DNA of 10,028 bases from Candidatus Avelusimicrobium alvi (GTDB taxonomy: Bacteria; Elusimicrobiota; Elusimicrobia; Elusimicrobiales; Elusimicrobiaceae), in assembly GCA_002329395.1 (NCBI GenBank), contig DCTQ01000093.1:738-10765 (forward strand), read 5' to 3'. Made by a program: the position numbers and the translations under genes. The notes under the pieces were generated by a model. That model had not been told where the DNA came from and ran no database searches. It saw only the letters and a list, made by a program, of their open reading frames with translations. Shown piece after piece: positions 1 through 5,347 of the stretch (position 1 is the stretch's first letter; the number at the start of each line of letters is the position of its first letter).

Positions 1-111
1 GTTGAGGAGGGACAGAAAGAAGATCCTTTTAATCTTCCAAATCGGGGCGTGATAAGCGTAGCTGAAGCGTGTAGGCGTCCCCCCTTTACCAAGTCCTTTT
101 GCCATCGTATC
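1..111. other. Unassigned edge region, no gene called
   Basis: I see no recognisable gene here. On the minus strand an ATG at 105-103 opens a frame of 35 codons that runs off the window edge, beginning MAKGLGKGG. It has no ribosome binding site and starts right after the T-run of a terminator, so it is doubtful. On the plus strand one frame is open from base 1 to a TAA at 163-165, but it runs through the terminator hairpin and looks like chance. A small inverted repeat, GAAGAT at 19-24 with ATCTTC at 32-37, is present. The stretch may be the edge of a neighbouring gene or plain spacer. Confidence 0.3.
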
Positions 112-150
112 AAAAAAAAAAAACGAGTCAACCCCAAAGGGCTGACCCGT
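112..150 (-). terminator. Rho-independent terminator of the DAACS symporter gene
   Basis: Twelve-base arms at 123-134 and 139-150 enclose a 4-base loop. Read on the minus strand all twelve positions pair, two of them as G-U. On the plus strand the same two positions would be A-C mismatches. A run of twelve T on the minus strand (123-112) follows. This strand bias assigns it to the leftward gene whose stop codon is at 171-169. A weaker plus-strand tail of six T (150-155) exists. Confidence 0.9.
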
Positions 151-168
151 TTTTTCAAAAAATAACGG

Positions 169-1425
169 TTATCCGATGCGAATGCCCTGCGGGTTGCGGG
201 GCTCGTCCGGCGCGGGAACCGCCGGCCGGGGCTGGGGCGCGCGGCGGGAATAGATTTTGTCCACGATGACGGCAATCGCGCCGTCGCCCGTTACGTTACA
301 CGCGGTGCCGAAGGAGTCCATCGCAATATAGAGCGCAATCATCAGCCCGAGCTCGGCTTCGCCAAAGCCCAGCATACTCTGCAAAATACCCAGCGCGGCC
401 ATAATCGCGCCGCCCGGTACGCCCGGAGCCGCCACCATGGTCACGCCCAGCATACAGATAAATCCCGCAAACTGCGCAAAGGGCACGGGCTGGCCGCTCA
501 TAAACAAAATCGCCAGCGCACACGCCACGATTTTCATCGTACTGCCCGAAAGGTGAATGGTCGCGCACAGCGGCACCACAAATCCGGCCACTTCCTCGCG
601 CACGCCCAGTTTAACGGTCTGCTTCAGCGTTACGGGAATGGTGGCCGCGGAAGACTGCGTGCCCAGCGCCGTTATGTACGAAACCAACATCGTTTTCAGC
701 ATCGGGAACGGGTTGCGGCGCGCCGCCAGGCCGGCGGCGGTAAATTGCAGTACCAGCATCACGGCCGTAATGGCAAAAATAAGTACGATAATTTTGGCAA
801 ACACTCCCAGCACGGCGGTTACCTGGCCGGCCACCGTCATATTCAGGAAAATGCCGAAAATATAGTAGGGCAGAAGCGGAATAATCACGCGCACGATGAC
901 TTTGTCAATAATATCGCGAAAATCCAGCATAATGCCTTTTAAGCGGCTGCCCTGGATGACGGCCATCCCCAGCCCCAGCGTAAACGCCAGCACCAGCGCG
1001 GCCATTACGTCCATCAACGGCGGCATCGCGACGGTAAAATACGGTTTTAAATCAGCCGCCGCCGCAAACTGCGCCGTTTTGGCCGACGCGTCCAGCAGGT
1101 ACGGGAAGCTCCAGTCCGACACCGCATAGCTGAAAAACCCGGAGGCCAGCGTAAACCCGTACGCCAGCGCGGCGGTAATAAAAAGCAGTTTCCCCGCGCT
1201 GCGGCCCAGTTCCGCAATGCCCGGAGCCACCAGCCCCACAATAAGAAGCGGAATAATAAATCCCAAAAAGTTGCCGAATAGCCCGTTGAACGTAAGAGCC
1301 ACGCGCCCCAGCCACTCGGGGAAAAACAGGCCGCACGCAATACCCAGCACGATGGCGCAGATGACGCCGGGCAGCAGGCCCCATTTTAATTTCAGTTGTA
1401 ATTTTCTTTTTCTCAGTTTAATCAT
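169..1425 (-). CDS. Dicarboxylate/amino acid:cation symporter (DAACS/SDF family)
   Basis: Inner-membrane secondary transporter of the glutamate-transporter fold, expected to bring in an organic acid or amino acid with sodium or protons. Residues are numbered from a GTG six bases upstream (1431). The protein is hydrophobic throughout, with a basic N-terminus (KLRKRKLQLKLK). Family marks are the serine-rich hairpin TQSSAATIP (258-266), the second hairpin APGVPGG (335-341) and the TM8 motif D372..T376..NVTGD (379-383). Two usual marks are changed: the TM7 NMDGT motif reads HLSGS (293-297), and the TM8 arginine that holds an acidic side chain is Gly375. The substrate is therefore probably not aspartate or glutamate. 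About 418 residues is a normal family length. The proline-rich C-terminal tail (from about 396) is cytoplasmic in this fold. I chose the ATG at 1425 over the GTG. The gene stands alone, divergent from the RNase H gene, with its own terminator. Confidence 0.9.
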   Translation of the reverse strand: MIKLRKRKLQLKLKWGLLPGVICAIVLGIACGLFFPEWLGRVALTFNGLFGNFLGFIIPLLIVGLVAPGIAELGRSAGKLLFITAALAYGFTLASGFFSYAVSDWSFPYLLDASAKTAQFAAAADLKPYFTVAMPPLMDVMAALVLAFTLGLGMAVIQGSRLKGIMLDFRDIIDKVIVRVIIPLLPYYIFGIFLNMTVAGQVTAVLGVFAKIIVLIFAITAVMLVLQFTAAGLAARRNPFPMLKTMLVSYITALGTQSSAATIPVTLKQTVKLGVREEVAGFVVPLCATIHLSGSTMKIVACALAILFMSGQPVPFAQFAGFICMLGVTMVAAPGVPGGAIMAALGILQSMLGFGEAELGLMIALYIAMDSFGTACNVTGDGAIAVIVDKIYSRRAPQPRPAVPAPDEPRNPQGIRIG

Positions 1426-1451
1426 ATACACTCGTTCGGGTCAACTTTTTT

Positions 1452-1457
1452 ATTATA
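1452..1457 (-). promoter_or_regulatory. Candidate -10 box for the symporter gene
   Basis: A perfect TATAAT on the minus strand (1457-1452) lies 26 bases before the ATG at 1425. No convincing -35 hexamer sits 16-18 bases upstream. A second possible box, TACAAT at 1467-1462, is close by. The choice between the two is open. Confidence 0.35.
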
Positions 1458-1488
1458 CGAAATTGTAGTTGGCACGCACGGTATTTTA

Positions 1489-1517
1489 TTTAAACGCACG
1501 TACCGATTTGCTACAAT
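1489..1517 (+). promoter_or_regulatory. Extended -10 promoter of the RNase H gene
   Basis: TGC-TACAAT at 1509-1517 matches an extended -10 box. A TTTAAA at 1489-1494, 17 bases upstream, could serve as a weak -35. Transcription would begin about 7 bases after the box, at or next to the ATG at 1523, so the mRNA may be leaderless. This agrees with the lack of a Shine-Dalgarno sequence. The same twelve bases (TTTGCTACAATA) occur again in front of rnpB. Confidence 0.6.
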
Positions 1518-1522
1518 ACAGT

Positions 1523-2107
1523 ATGCAAGTAAAAATTAATATAGACGGCGGATCGCGCGGCAACCCCGGCCCCGGGGCGGCGGCGTACGTCATCTGCCAG
1601 ACGGACGGCAAAATCCTGGCGCAGGAAGGGCACTTTATGCCTCACTGCACCAATAATCAGGCCGAATACACCGCTTTAAAACTCGCGCTTATCAAATCGG
1701 CGGAGCTGGGCGCCACGGAACTTTTTATAGAGTCGGACTCGCTGCTGCTCGTCAAACAATACCTGGGCGAATACAAAATAAAACACCCGGATTTGGCCGC
1801 GCGCATGGCCGTCATCCGCCGCCTGGCCGCGCCGTTTACCCTGCACATTAAGCACGTGCTGCGCCATTTAAACAAAGCGCCCGACGCGCTTGCCAATAAA
1901 GCTATGGACGCCAAACAGTCCGTCGGCTTTAACCCCATTGAACACTGGCTGGAGGATGAAGAAATCTCCGCCGCGCCCCAGCCGGCGCAGAACGTGGTGA
2001 ACGGAGTGGAAGTGGCGCCGGTCCGGCGCGCACAACCCCCCAAACCGGCGGCTAAAAAGGCCAAGCCCAAAGGCCCCGAACAGCCGGATTTATTCGGCGG
2101 GTTTTAA
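1523..2107 (+). CDS. rnhA: Ribonuclease HI-type protein with a clamp-motif-like C-terminus
   Basis: Type I RNase H, which cuts the RNA strand of RNA-DNA hybrids (R-loops, primers). The 194 residues begin MQVKINIDGGSRGNPGPG. The four catalytic acids can be placed: Asp8 in the DGGSRGNPG motif, Glu48 in NNQAEY, Asp72 in ESDS, and Asp121 in NKAPDALAN. The RNase H fold ends near residue 130. A tail of about 65 residues follows, first acidic, then rich in Pro, Ala and Lys (167-184), ending QPDLFGGF. QPDLF (187-191) resembles the bacterial beta-clamp-binding peptide, which is an inference. A TTG 54 bases upstream in frame is rejected as start because the RNase H motif begins right after the ATG, and the promoter lies between the two. 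The gene ends 8 bases before the rnpB promoter. It could also be called an RNase H-like protein of the reverse-transcriptase-like group; activity is expected since all four acids are present. Confidence 0.88.
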   Translation: MQVKINIDGGSRGNPGPGAAAYVICQTDGKILAQEGHFMPHCTNNQAEYTALKLALIKSAELGATELFIESDSLLLVKQYLGEYKIKHPDLAARMAVIRRLAAPFTLHIKHVLRHLNKAPDALANKAMDAKQSVGFNPIEHWLEDEEISAAPQPAQNVVNGVEVAPVRRAQPPKPAAKKAKPKGPEQPDLFGGF

Positions 2108-2114
2108 CCGTTTT

Positions 2115-2123
2115 TGCTACAAT
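2115..2123 (+). promoter_or_regulatory. Extended -10 promoter of rnpB
   Basis: TGC-TACAAT lies 5 bases before the first base of the P1 helix of the RNase P RNA, the right place for a start near 2129-2131. The position of the -35 box, in the last codons of the RNase H gene, is GC-rich and holds no hexamer, so the TG extension probably compensates. Confidence 0.7.
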
Positions 2124-2128
2124 ATTTT

Positions 2129-2468
2129 GGGCAGCCCAGATAACCGCCCCCGGCCGATTCCGGTACGCGGGGAGGAACTTCCGGACTCCACAGGGCGATG
2201 CGCCGTCCGAAAGGGCGGGACGGCGGGGCCATATTACCCCGCCGGACGGAAAGTGCAACAGAAAAAATACCGCCCGCAAGGGTAAGGTTGAAATGGTGCG
2301 GTAAGAGCGCACCGCGCGTTTAGCAATAAACGCGGCAAGGTAAACCCCGCACGGAGCAAGGCCAAACCGGTCCATACGTAGCCCGCGTTCGCGACCAAGT
2401 AGGCCGCTTAGAGTAATGGTTATCCCGGCCCGCAGGGGCCGACAGAATCCGGGGTATCGGCTGCCCCT
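2129..2468 (+). ncRNA. rnpB: RNase P RNA, bacterial type A
   Basis: Catalytic RNA of ribonuclease P, which removes the 5' leader of precursor tRNAs together with the RnpA protein. The ends pair as P1: GGGCAGCC (2129-2136) with GGCTGCCC (2459-2466). Conserved blocks follow the known order: GGAGGAACTTCCGGACTCCA (2171-2190), AAAGTGCAACAGAAAA (about 2251-2267), GGTGCGGTAAGAGCGCACCG (2295-2314), a P12-like hairpin with a GCAA loop closed by GCGTTTA/TAAACGC, the L15 motif GGTAA (2339-2343) that binds tRNA CCA ends, GGAGCAAGGCC, and ACAGAATCCGG near the 3' end. About 340 bases is slightly short; the P2/P3 arm is reduced. Both strands of P4 deviate from the usual sequence in a covarying way (see findings). 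It has its own promoter and terminator. Exact ends are good to a few bases. Confidence 0.96.
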
Positions 2469-2474
2469 TTATTT

Positions 2475-2506
2475 AAAATCCTCCGCTTTACGGCGGAGGA
2501 TTTTTT
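2475..2506 (+). terminator. Rho-independent terminator of rnpB
   Basis: A 12-base-pair stem, AAAATCCTCCGC (2475-2486) with its complement at 2493-2504, carries a 6-base loop and runs into six T (2501-2506). It starts about 8 bases after the P1 helix closes. Confidence 0.93.
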
Positions 2507-2538
2507 ATGCACGCTCTCCCCGCGCGCCGCTCACAAAC

Positions 2539-2569
2539 AAAAAGCCCCGCGCTTTTAAAAACGCGGGGC
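2539..2569 (-). terminator. Rho-independent terminator of the rsmI-to-TIGR04076 row
   Basis: The arms GCCCCGCG (2544-2551) and CGCGGGGC (2562-2569) pair perfectly. On the minus strand the stem is followed by five T (2543-2539). It faces the rnpB terminator across 32 bases that hold nothing recognisable. It lies 22 bases after the stop of the leftward gene. Confidence 0.88.
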
Positions 2570-2591
2570 GGTGAAATCCGGCAAAATTTAC

Positions 2592-2936
2592 TTAACGTAC
2601 GGGCGTATAATTGATTGTCGCTTCTTCGTCCGTGGCTTCCAGTTTAAAGATGACGGGCCGCAGGCCGTCGTTACAGCTGCAGACGGCCACGCCGGGTTTT
2701 CTAATCCAGTCCCCGTAGTAAAATACGCCGCCGCCCGCGCCGTGAGCCAGCGCAAACACATATTGGTAAACGGCTTTCCAAGCTTCGTCGCAAAAGCCTG
2801 CAGGTTTGGCATAATCGGCGTAAAACACCTGGCCGGCCTTTAACATCGGGCAGGGCCCCAGCCCTTCCGCGCCGTATTCGGCGGCCAGTTCCGCGTCAAA
2901 AGTGGTTTTCAGCACCGTGATTTTAACTCTTTTCAT
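2592..2936 (-). CDS. TIGR04076-family small protein, function unknown
   Basis: A 114-residue soluble protein that I recognise as the TIGR04076 family, for which no function is established. It starts MKRVKITVLKTTFD and has no signal peptide or membrane segment. Four cysteines stand in well-formed motifs: GPCP (Cys29), GFCDEAW (Cys49) and CSCNDGLRPV (Cys86, Cys88). Aromatic clusters lie between them (VYQYVFALAHG, VFYYGDW). The pattern suggests a metal or Fe-S site, which is inference. The start lies 5 bases after the kinase stop codon, so the two are very likely co-transcribed and translationally coupled. The likely binding site, AAGGGG, lies inside the last kinase codons. It is the last gene before a terminator. 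Confidence 0.85.
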   Translation of the reverse strand: MKRVKITVLKTTFDAELAAEYGAEGLGPCPMLKAGQVFYADYAKPAGFCDEAWKAVYQYVFALAHGAGGGVFYYGDWIRKPGVAVCSCNDGLRPVIFKLEATDEEATINYTPVR

Positions 2937-2941
2937 CCGCT

Positions 2942-3928
2942 CTATACCCCTTTCGTGTCAGATACGGCCTGTTCCGCGGGTTCTTTCGGAGTAATGGCCG
3001 CCGTCTGCGGAATGGCGAACCAGAACATGGAACCCTGGCCGAGCCCGGCGCTTTCCACGCCGATTTCTCCGCCGTGCGCGTTTACGATTTCCTGCGCCAT
3101 GGACAAACCGAGCCCCCAGCCCTGTTTTTTAAGGTTGCGGTCGTTATCGGACTGGTGGAACTTTTGGAAAATTTTGCTTTTTTCGGAATGTAAAATACCG
3201 GGTCCGTTGTCGGACACTTTAAACTTCACCATCCCGTCCAGCAGGTAGAAACGCGCTTCCACGCGGCCGCCCTGGGGTGAAAATTTAATGGCGTTTCCGA
3301 TTAAATTGTTAATCACCTGCGAAATGCGGAAACGGTCCGCCACCACGGTTACTTCGGCGGGATATTCGCACTTTTGCAGGAAAATGCCTTTCTTCTGCGC
3401 GTTGACGGACTGGAGGGTAATGACGTCATTTAGCAGGGCGTTAAAATTAAACGGCTGGGCGTCCATTTTAAACCGGCCGGATTCAATCATGGAAATATCC
3501 ATCAAATCCGCCATCAACATATTCATATTGTCGGTGGCTTTTAAAATGTTGTTTAACGCAATCTGGTCATTACTGCCGTCGCCCGGCGGGTTATCCATCA
3601 TCAAAACGGACGTAAAGCCCTGAATGGACGAAAGCGGCTGGCGCAGGTCGTGCGCCACAATGGACATAAATTTGGAGCGGATTTCGTTTAACCGGTTGAG
3701 CTCCTGGTTGGACAGGCGCAGTTTTTCCACCATGCCTTCCAGCACATTCACTTTGCCCGAAAGCTGCATTTGCAGCGTGGCGATTTGCTGCTGGTAATTG
3801 TGCTCCGCCTTCATAATCGTGCGTTTCATTTTTTTAAGCACGAACTTTTTTGTAATCCAATACGTAACCAGCGACAGCGACGCCGCCACCAACAGCGAAT
3901 ACGAAACTAAAATTTGCCACAGGGTCAT
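2942..3928 (-). CDS. Membrane-anchored sensor histidine kinase, no adjacent regulator
   Basis: 328-residue histidine kinase of a two-component system. One membrane segment (about 5-25) is followed by basic residues (KKFVLKKMKR), then a predicted coiled coil (about 40-85, ending in LRLSNQELNRLNEIR). The HisKA H-box is FMSIVAHDLRQPLSSIQGF, with phospho-acceptor His93. The ATPase domain shows the N-box NNLIGNAIKF (207-216), G1 DNGPGI (240-245), the F-box IFQKFHQ (253-259) and G2 GWGLGL (270-275), so it should be active. There is no periplasmic sensor domain and no response regulator nearby; the signal may be read in the membrane, by the coiled coil or by a partner. The residue after His-Asp-x-x is Gln97, where Thr or Asn is usual for phosphatase activity. 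The start is supported by GGGGAGG about 9 bases upstream, which overlaps the tsaC stop (gap 15 bases). Confidence 0.93.
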   Translation of the reverse strand: MTLWQILVSYSLLVAASLSLVTYWITKKFVLKKMKRTIMKAEHNYQQQIATLQMQLSGKVNVLEGMVEKLRLSNQELNRLNEIRSKFMSIVAHDLRQPLSSIQGFTSVLMMDNPPGDGSNDQIALNNILKATDNMNMLMADLMDISMIESGRFKMDAQPFNFNALLNDVITLQSVNAQKKGIFLQKCEYPAEVTVVADRFRISQVINNLIGNAIKFSPQGGRVEARFYLLDGMVKFKVSDNGPGILHSEKSKIFQKFHQSDNDRNLKKQGWGLGLSMAQEIVNAHGGEIGVESAGLGQGSMFWFAIPQTAAITPKEPAEQAVSDTKGV

Positions 3929-3943
3929 AATCCGTTTCCTCCC

Positions 3944-4582
3944 CTACTTTACGCCCAGGCGGAAGCCAAGCGTTTTTTCAAGCTCCGCGCGGGGCACGCC
4001 GCCCTCGCGCAGTAAAAGCGGCTCCGCCGTTAAATCCACCACGCTGGAAGCCGTCGGGCTTAAAGTTCCGCCCAGAAAAATAAAATCCACCTTTCCGTCA
4101 AACGTTTCCAAAATGGTCCGCTCGTCCGTCAGCACGGGCTGGCCGTGCAGGTTGGCGCTGGTGCACGCCAGGGGCGCTTTCATCCGCGCCAGCAGGCTGA
4201 CAAGAAACGCGTTTCCGGGCACGCGCAGGCCCAGCCCCGCAAAACCGCGCGTCAGCGCTCTGCCCTTTTCGGCGGGCGGTAAAATAGCCGTCAGCGCGCC
4301 GGGCCAATAGGCGGCGGCCAGCTTTTCGGCCGCCTCGGAAAATACCGCCACCTCGCGCGCCTGGGCAAGGGTGCCCGTTAAAATCTGCAGCGGGCTGCCC
4401 GCCGGGCGTTCTTTAATACGGTAAATTTTTTCAATGGACGGCTCGCAAAAAGCGCCGGTGCCGATGCCGTATACCGTATCCGTCGGCACTACGGCCACGG
4501 CGCCGCCGTCCACCGCGCGCGCGGCCATCTCCAGGTATTCGTCCGTCATTTCCACGGTTTTAAAAATATGGGTCCGGCGCAT
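3944..4582 (-). CDS. tsaC: L-threonylcarbamoyladenylate synthase (TsaC/YrdC type)
   Basis: Makes threonylcarbamoyl-AMP from threonine, bicarbonate and ATP in the cytoplasm, the first step of the t6A37 modification of tRNAs reading ANN codons. The 212 residues carry the YrdC motifs in order: PTDTVYG (33-39), KERP with SPL (57-65), WPGALT (93-98), LRVPG (119-123), TSAN (141-144) and SSVVDL (179-184). The length fits the one-domain TsaC form rather than the longer Sua5 form. The ATG at 4582 is chosen because GGGAGG stands 6 bases before it. A longer frame to 4618 exists but adds 12 atypical residues. The start lies inside the rsmI gene, overlapping its end by 23 bases, so translation of the two is probably coupled. 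Confidence 0.93.
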   Translation of the reverse strand: MRRTHIFKTVEMTDEYLEMAARAVDGGAVAVVPTDTVYGIGTGAFCEPSIEKIYRIKERPAGSPLQILTGTLAQAREVAVFSEAAEKLAAAYWPGALTAILPPAEKGRALTRGFAGLGLRVPGNAFLVSLLARMKAPLACTSANLHGQPVLTDERTILETFDGKVDFIFLGGTLSPTASSVVDLTAEPLLLREGGVPRAELEKTLGFRLGVK

Positions 4583-5270
4583 TGTTTTCCTCCCGTTCCG
4601 GCCCGGCCGGACGGTCAATAATCAAGACAAATTCCCCCTGCACCTTGCTCTTTTTGGCCAGCTCCGCCGCCAAAGAGCCCGCCGTCCCGCGCAGCCATTC
4701 TTCGTATACCTTGGACAGCTCGCGCGCCAATACCACCGGCGTGTTTTCCCCCAATGTTTTAGCTATCAGTTCCAGCATCTTCACCACGCGGTAGGGCGAC
4801 TCGTAAATCACCACCGGATGGTCCAGCGCATAGGCCGCGGCAATTAATTTGGCGGCCTTGCCGGGTTTGCGCGGCAGAAAACCCAAAAACGTAAACGCTC
4901 CGCCCGTTATGCCCGCCCCCGCCAGCGCGCAGGCCACGGCGCTCGGGCCGGGAAGCGACGAAACTTTTATCCCCGCCGCCACGGCTTCTTTGACGAGCTT
5001 CCACCCCGGGTCCGAAATGCACGGCGTGCCGCAGTCCGACACTAAAGCGCAGGTCTTGCCGCTTTTTAACGCTTCCAGGCAGCGGGCCACGGAATGCGGG
5101 TCGTTCTCGTTATAACGGAACGCCGGCTTGGAAATGCCGAAGTGCGACAGCAAAATCTGCGTGCGGCGCGTATCCTCGCACAAAACGGCGTCGGCGGCCT
5201 TGAGCGTTTCCAGCGCGCGCAAGGTGATATCCTGCAAATTGCCGATTGGCGTAGGGACGATATAAAGCAT
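4560..5270 (-). CDS. rsmI: 16S rRNA (cytidine1402-2'-O)-methyltransferase RsmI
   Basis: Methylates the 2'-O of C1402 in the decoding centre of 16S rRNA, using SAM. All family motifs are visible in the 236 residues: PTPIGNLQDIT (6-16), EDTR (32-35), SDCGTPCISDPG (78-89), PGPSA (107-111), FLGFLPRK (128-135), YESPYR (156-161) and ARELSKVYEEW (182-192). The protein ends soon after the catalytic domain, with a short charged tail. It lacks the extra C-terminal helical domain of the E. coli enzyme (286 residues), which is common in other phyla. No Shine-Dalgarno sequence precedes the ATG at 5270. A TATACT box ends 8 bases before it, so the message may be leaderless. It is the first gene of the leftward row rsmI-tsaC-kinase-TIGR04076. 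Confidence 0.95.
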   Translation of the reverse strand: MLYIVPTPIGNLQDITLRALETLKAADAVLCEDTRRTQILLSHFGISKPAFRYNENDPHSVARCLEALKSGKTCALVSDCGTPCISDPGWKLVKEAVAAGIKVSSLPGPSAVACALAGAGITGGAFTFLGFLPRKPGKAAKLIAAAYALDHPVVIYESPYRVVKMLELIAKTLGENTPVVLARELSKVYEEWLRGTAGSLAAELAKKSKVQGEFVLIIDRPAGPEREENNAPDPYF

Positions 5271-5277
5271 ATAGATA

Positions 5278-5283
5278 AGTATA
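5278..5283 (-). promoter_or_regulatory. Candidate -10 box of the rsmI row
   Basis: TATACT on the minus strand (5283-5278) lies in a short AT-rich stretch between the preceding terminator and rsmI. It would start transcription at or beside the ATG. No clear -35 is seen. The only room for the row's promoter after the terminator is about 40 bases, which limits alternatives. Confidence 0.4.
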
Positions 5284-5309
5284 TAAAATACGGCGGCGCA
5301 AGGGGCATG

Positions 5310-5335
5310 AAAAAGGGCCCCGCGGGGCCCTTTTT
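5310..5335 (-). terminator. Palindromic terminator of the secreted-protein gene
   Basis: A perfect 26-base palindrome: AAAAAGGGCCCC, GC, then the complement. It lies 12 bases beyond the stop of the leftward gene at 5348. It has five T on either strand and could act in both directions, but no rightward gene ends here. It separates that gene from the rsmI row. Confidence 0.88.
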
Positions 5336-5347
5336 ACGGAAAACGCA

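Noticed and set aside
1..165. Plus-strand frame open from the window edge to 165
   Set aside because: It runs through the terminator hairpin and its poly-A, giving a run of lysines; it is not protein-like.
1469..1522. Longer RNase H start at a TTG
   Set aside because: It would add 18 residues before a motif that normally begins the protein, and the extended -10 box lies inside this stretch.
2052..2375. Minus-strand open frame across rnpB
   Set aside because: The region is RNase P RNA, and the encoded peptide has no protein-like pattern.
4583..4618. Longer TsaC start
   Set aside because: The ATG at 4582 has a good GGGAGG site at proper spacing; the extra residues are basic and atypical for the family.
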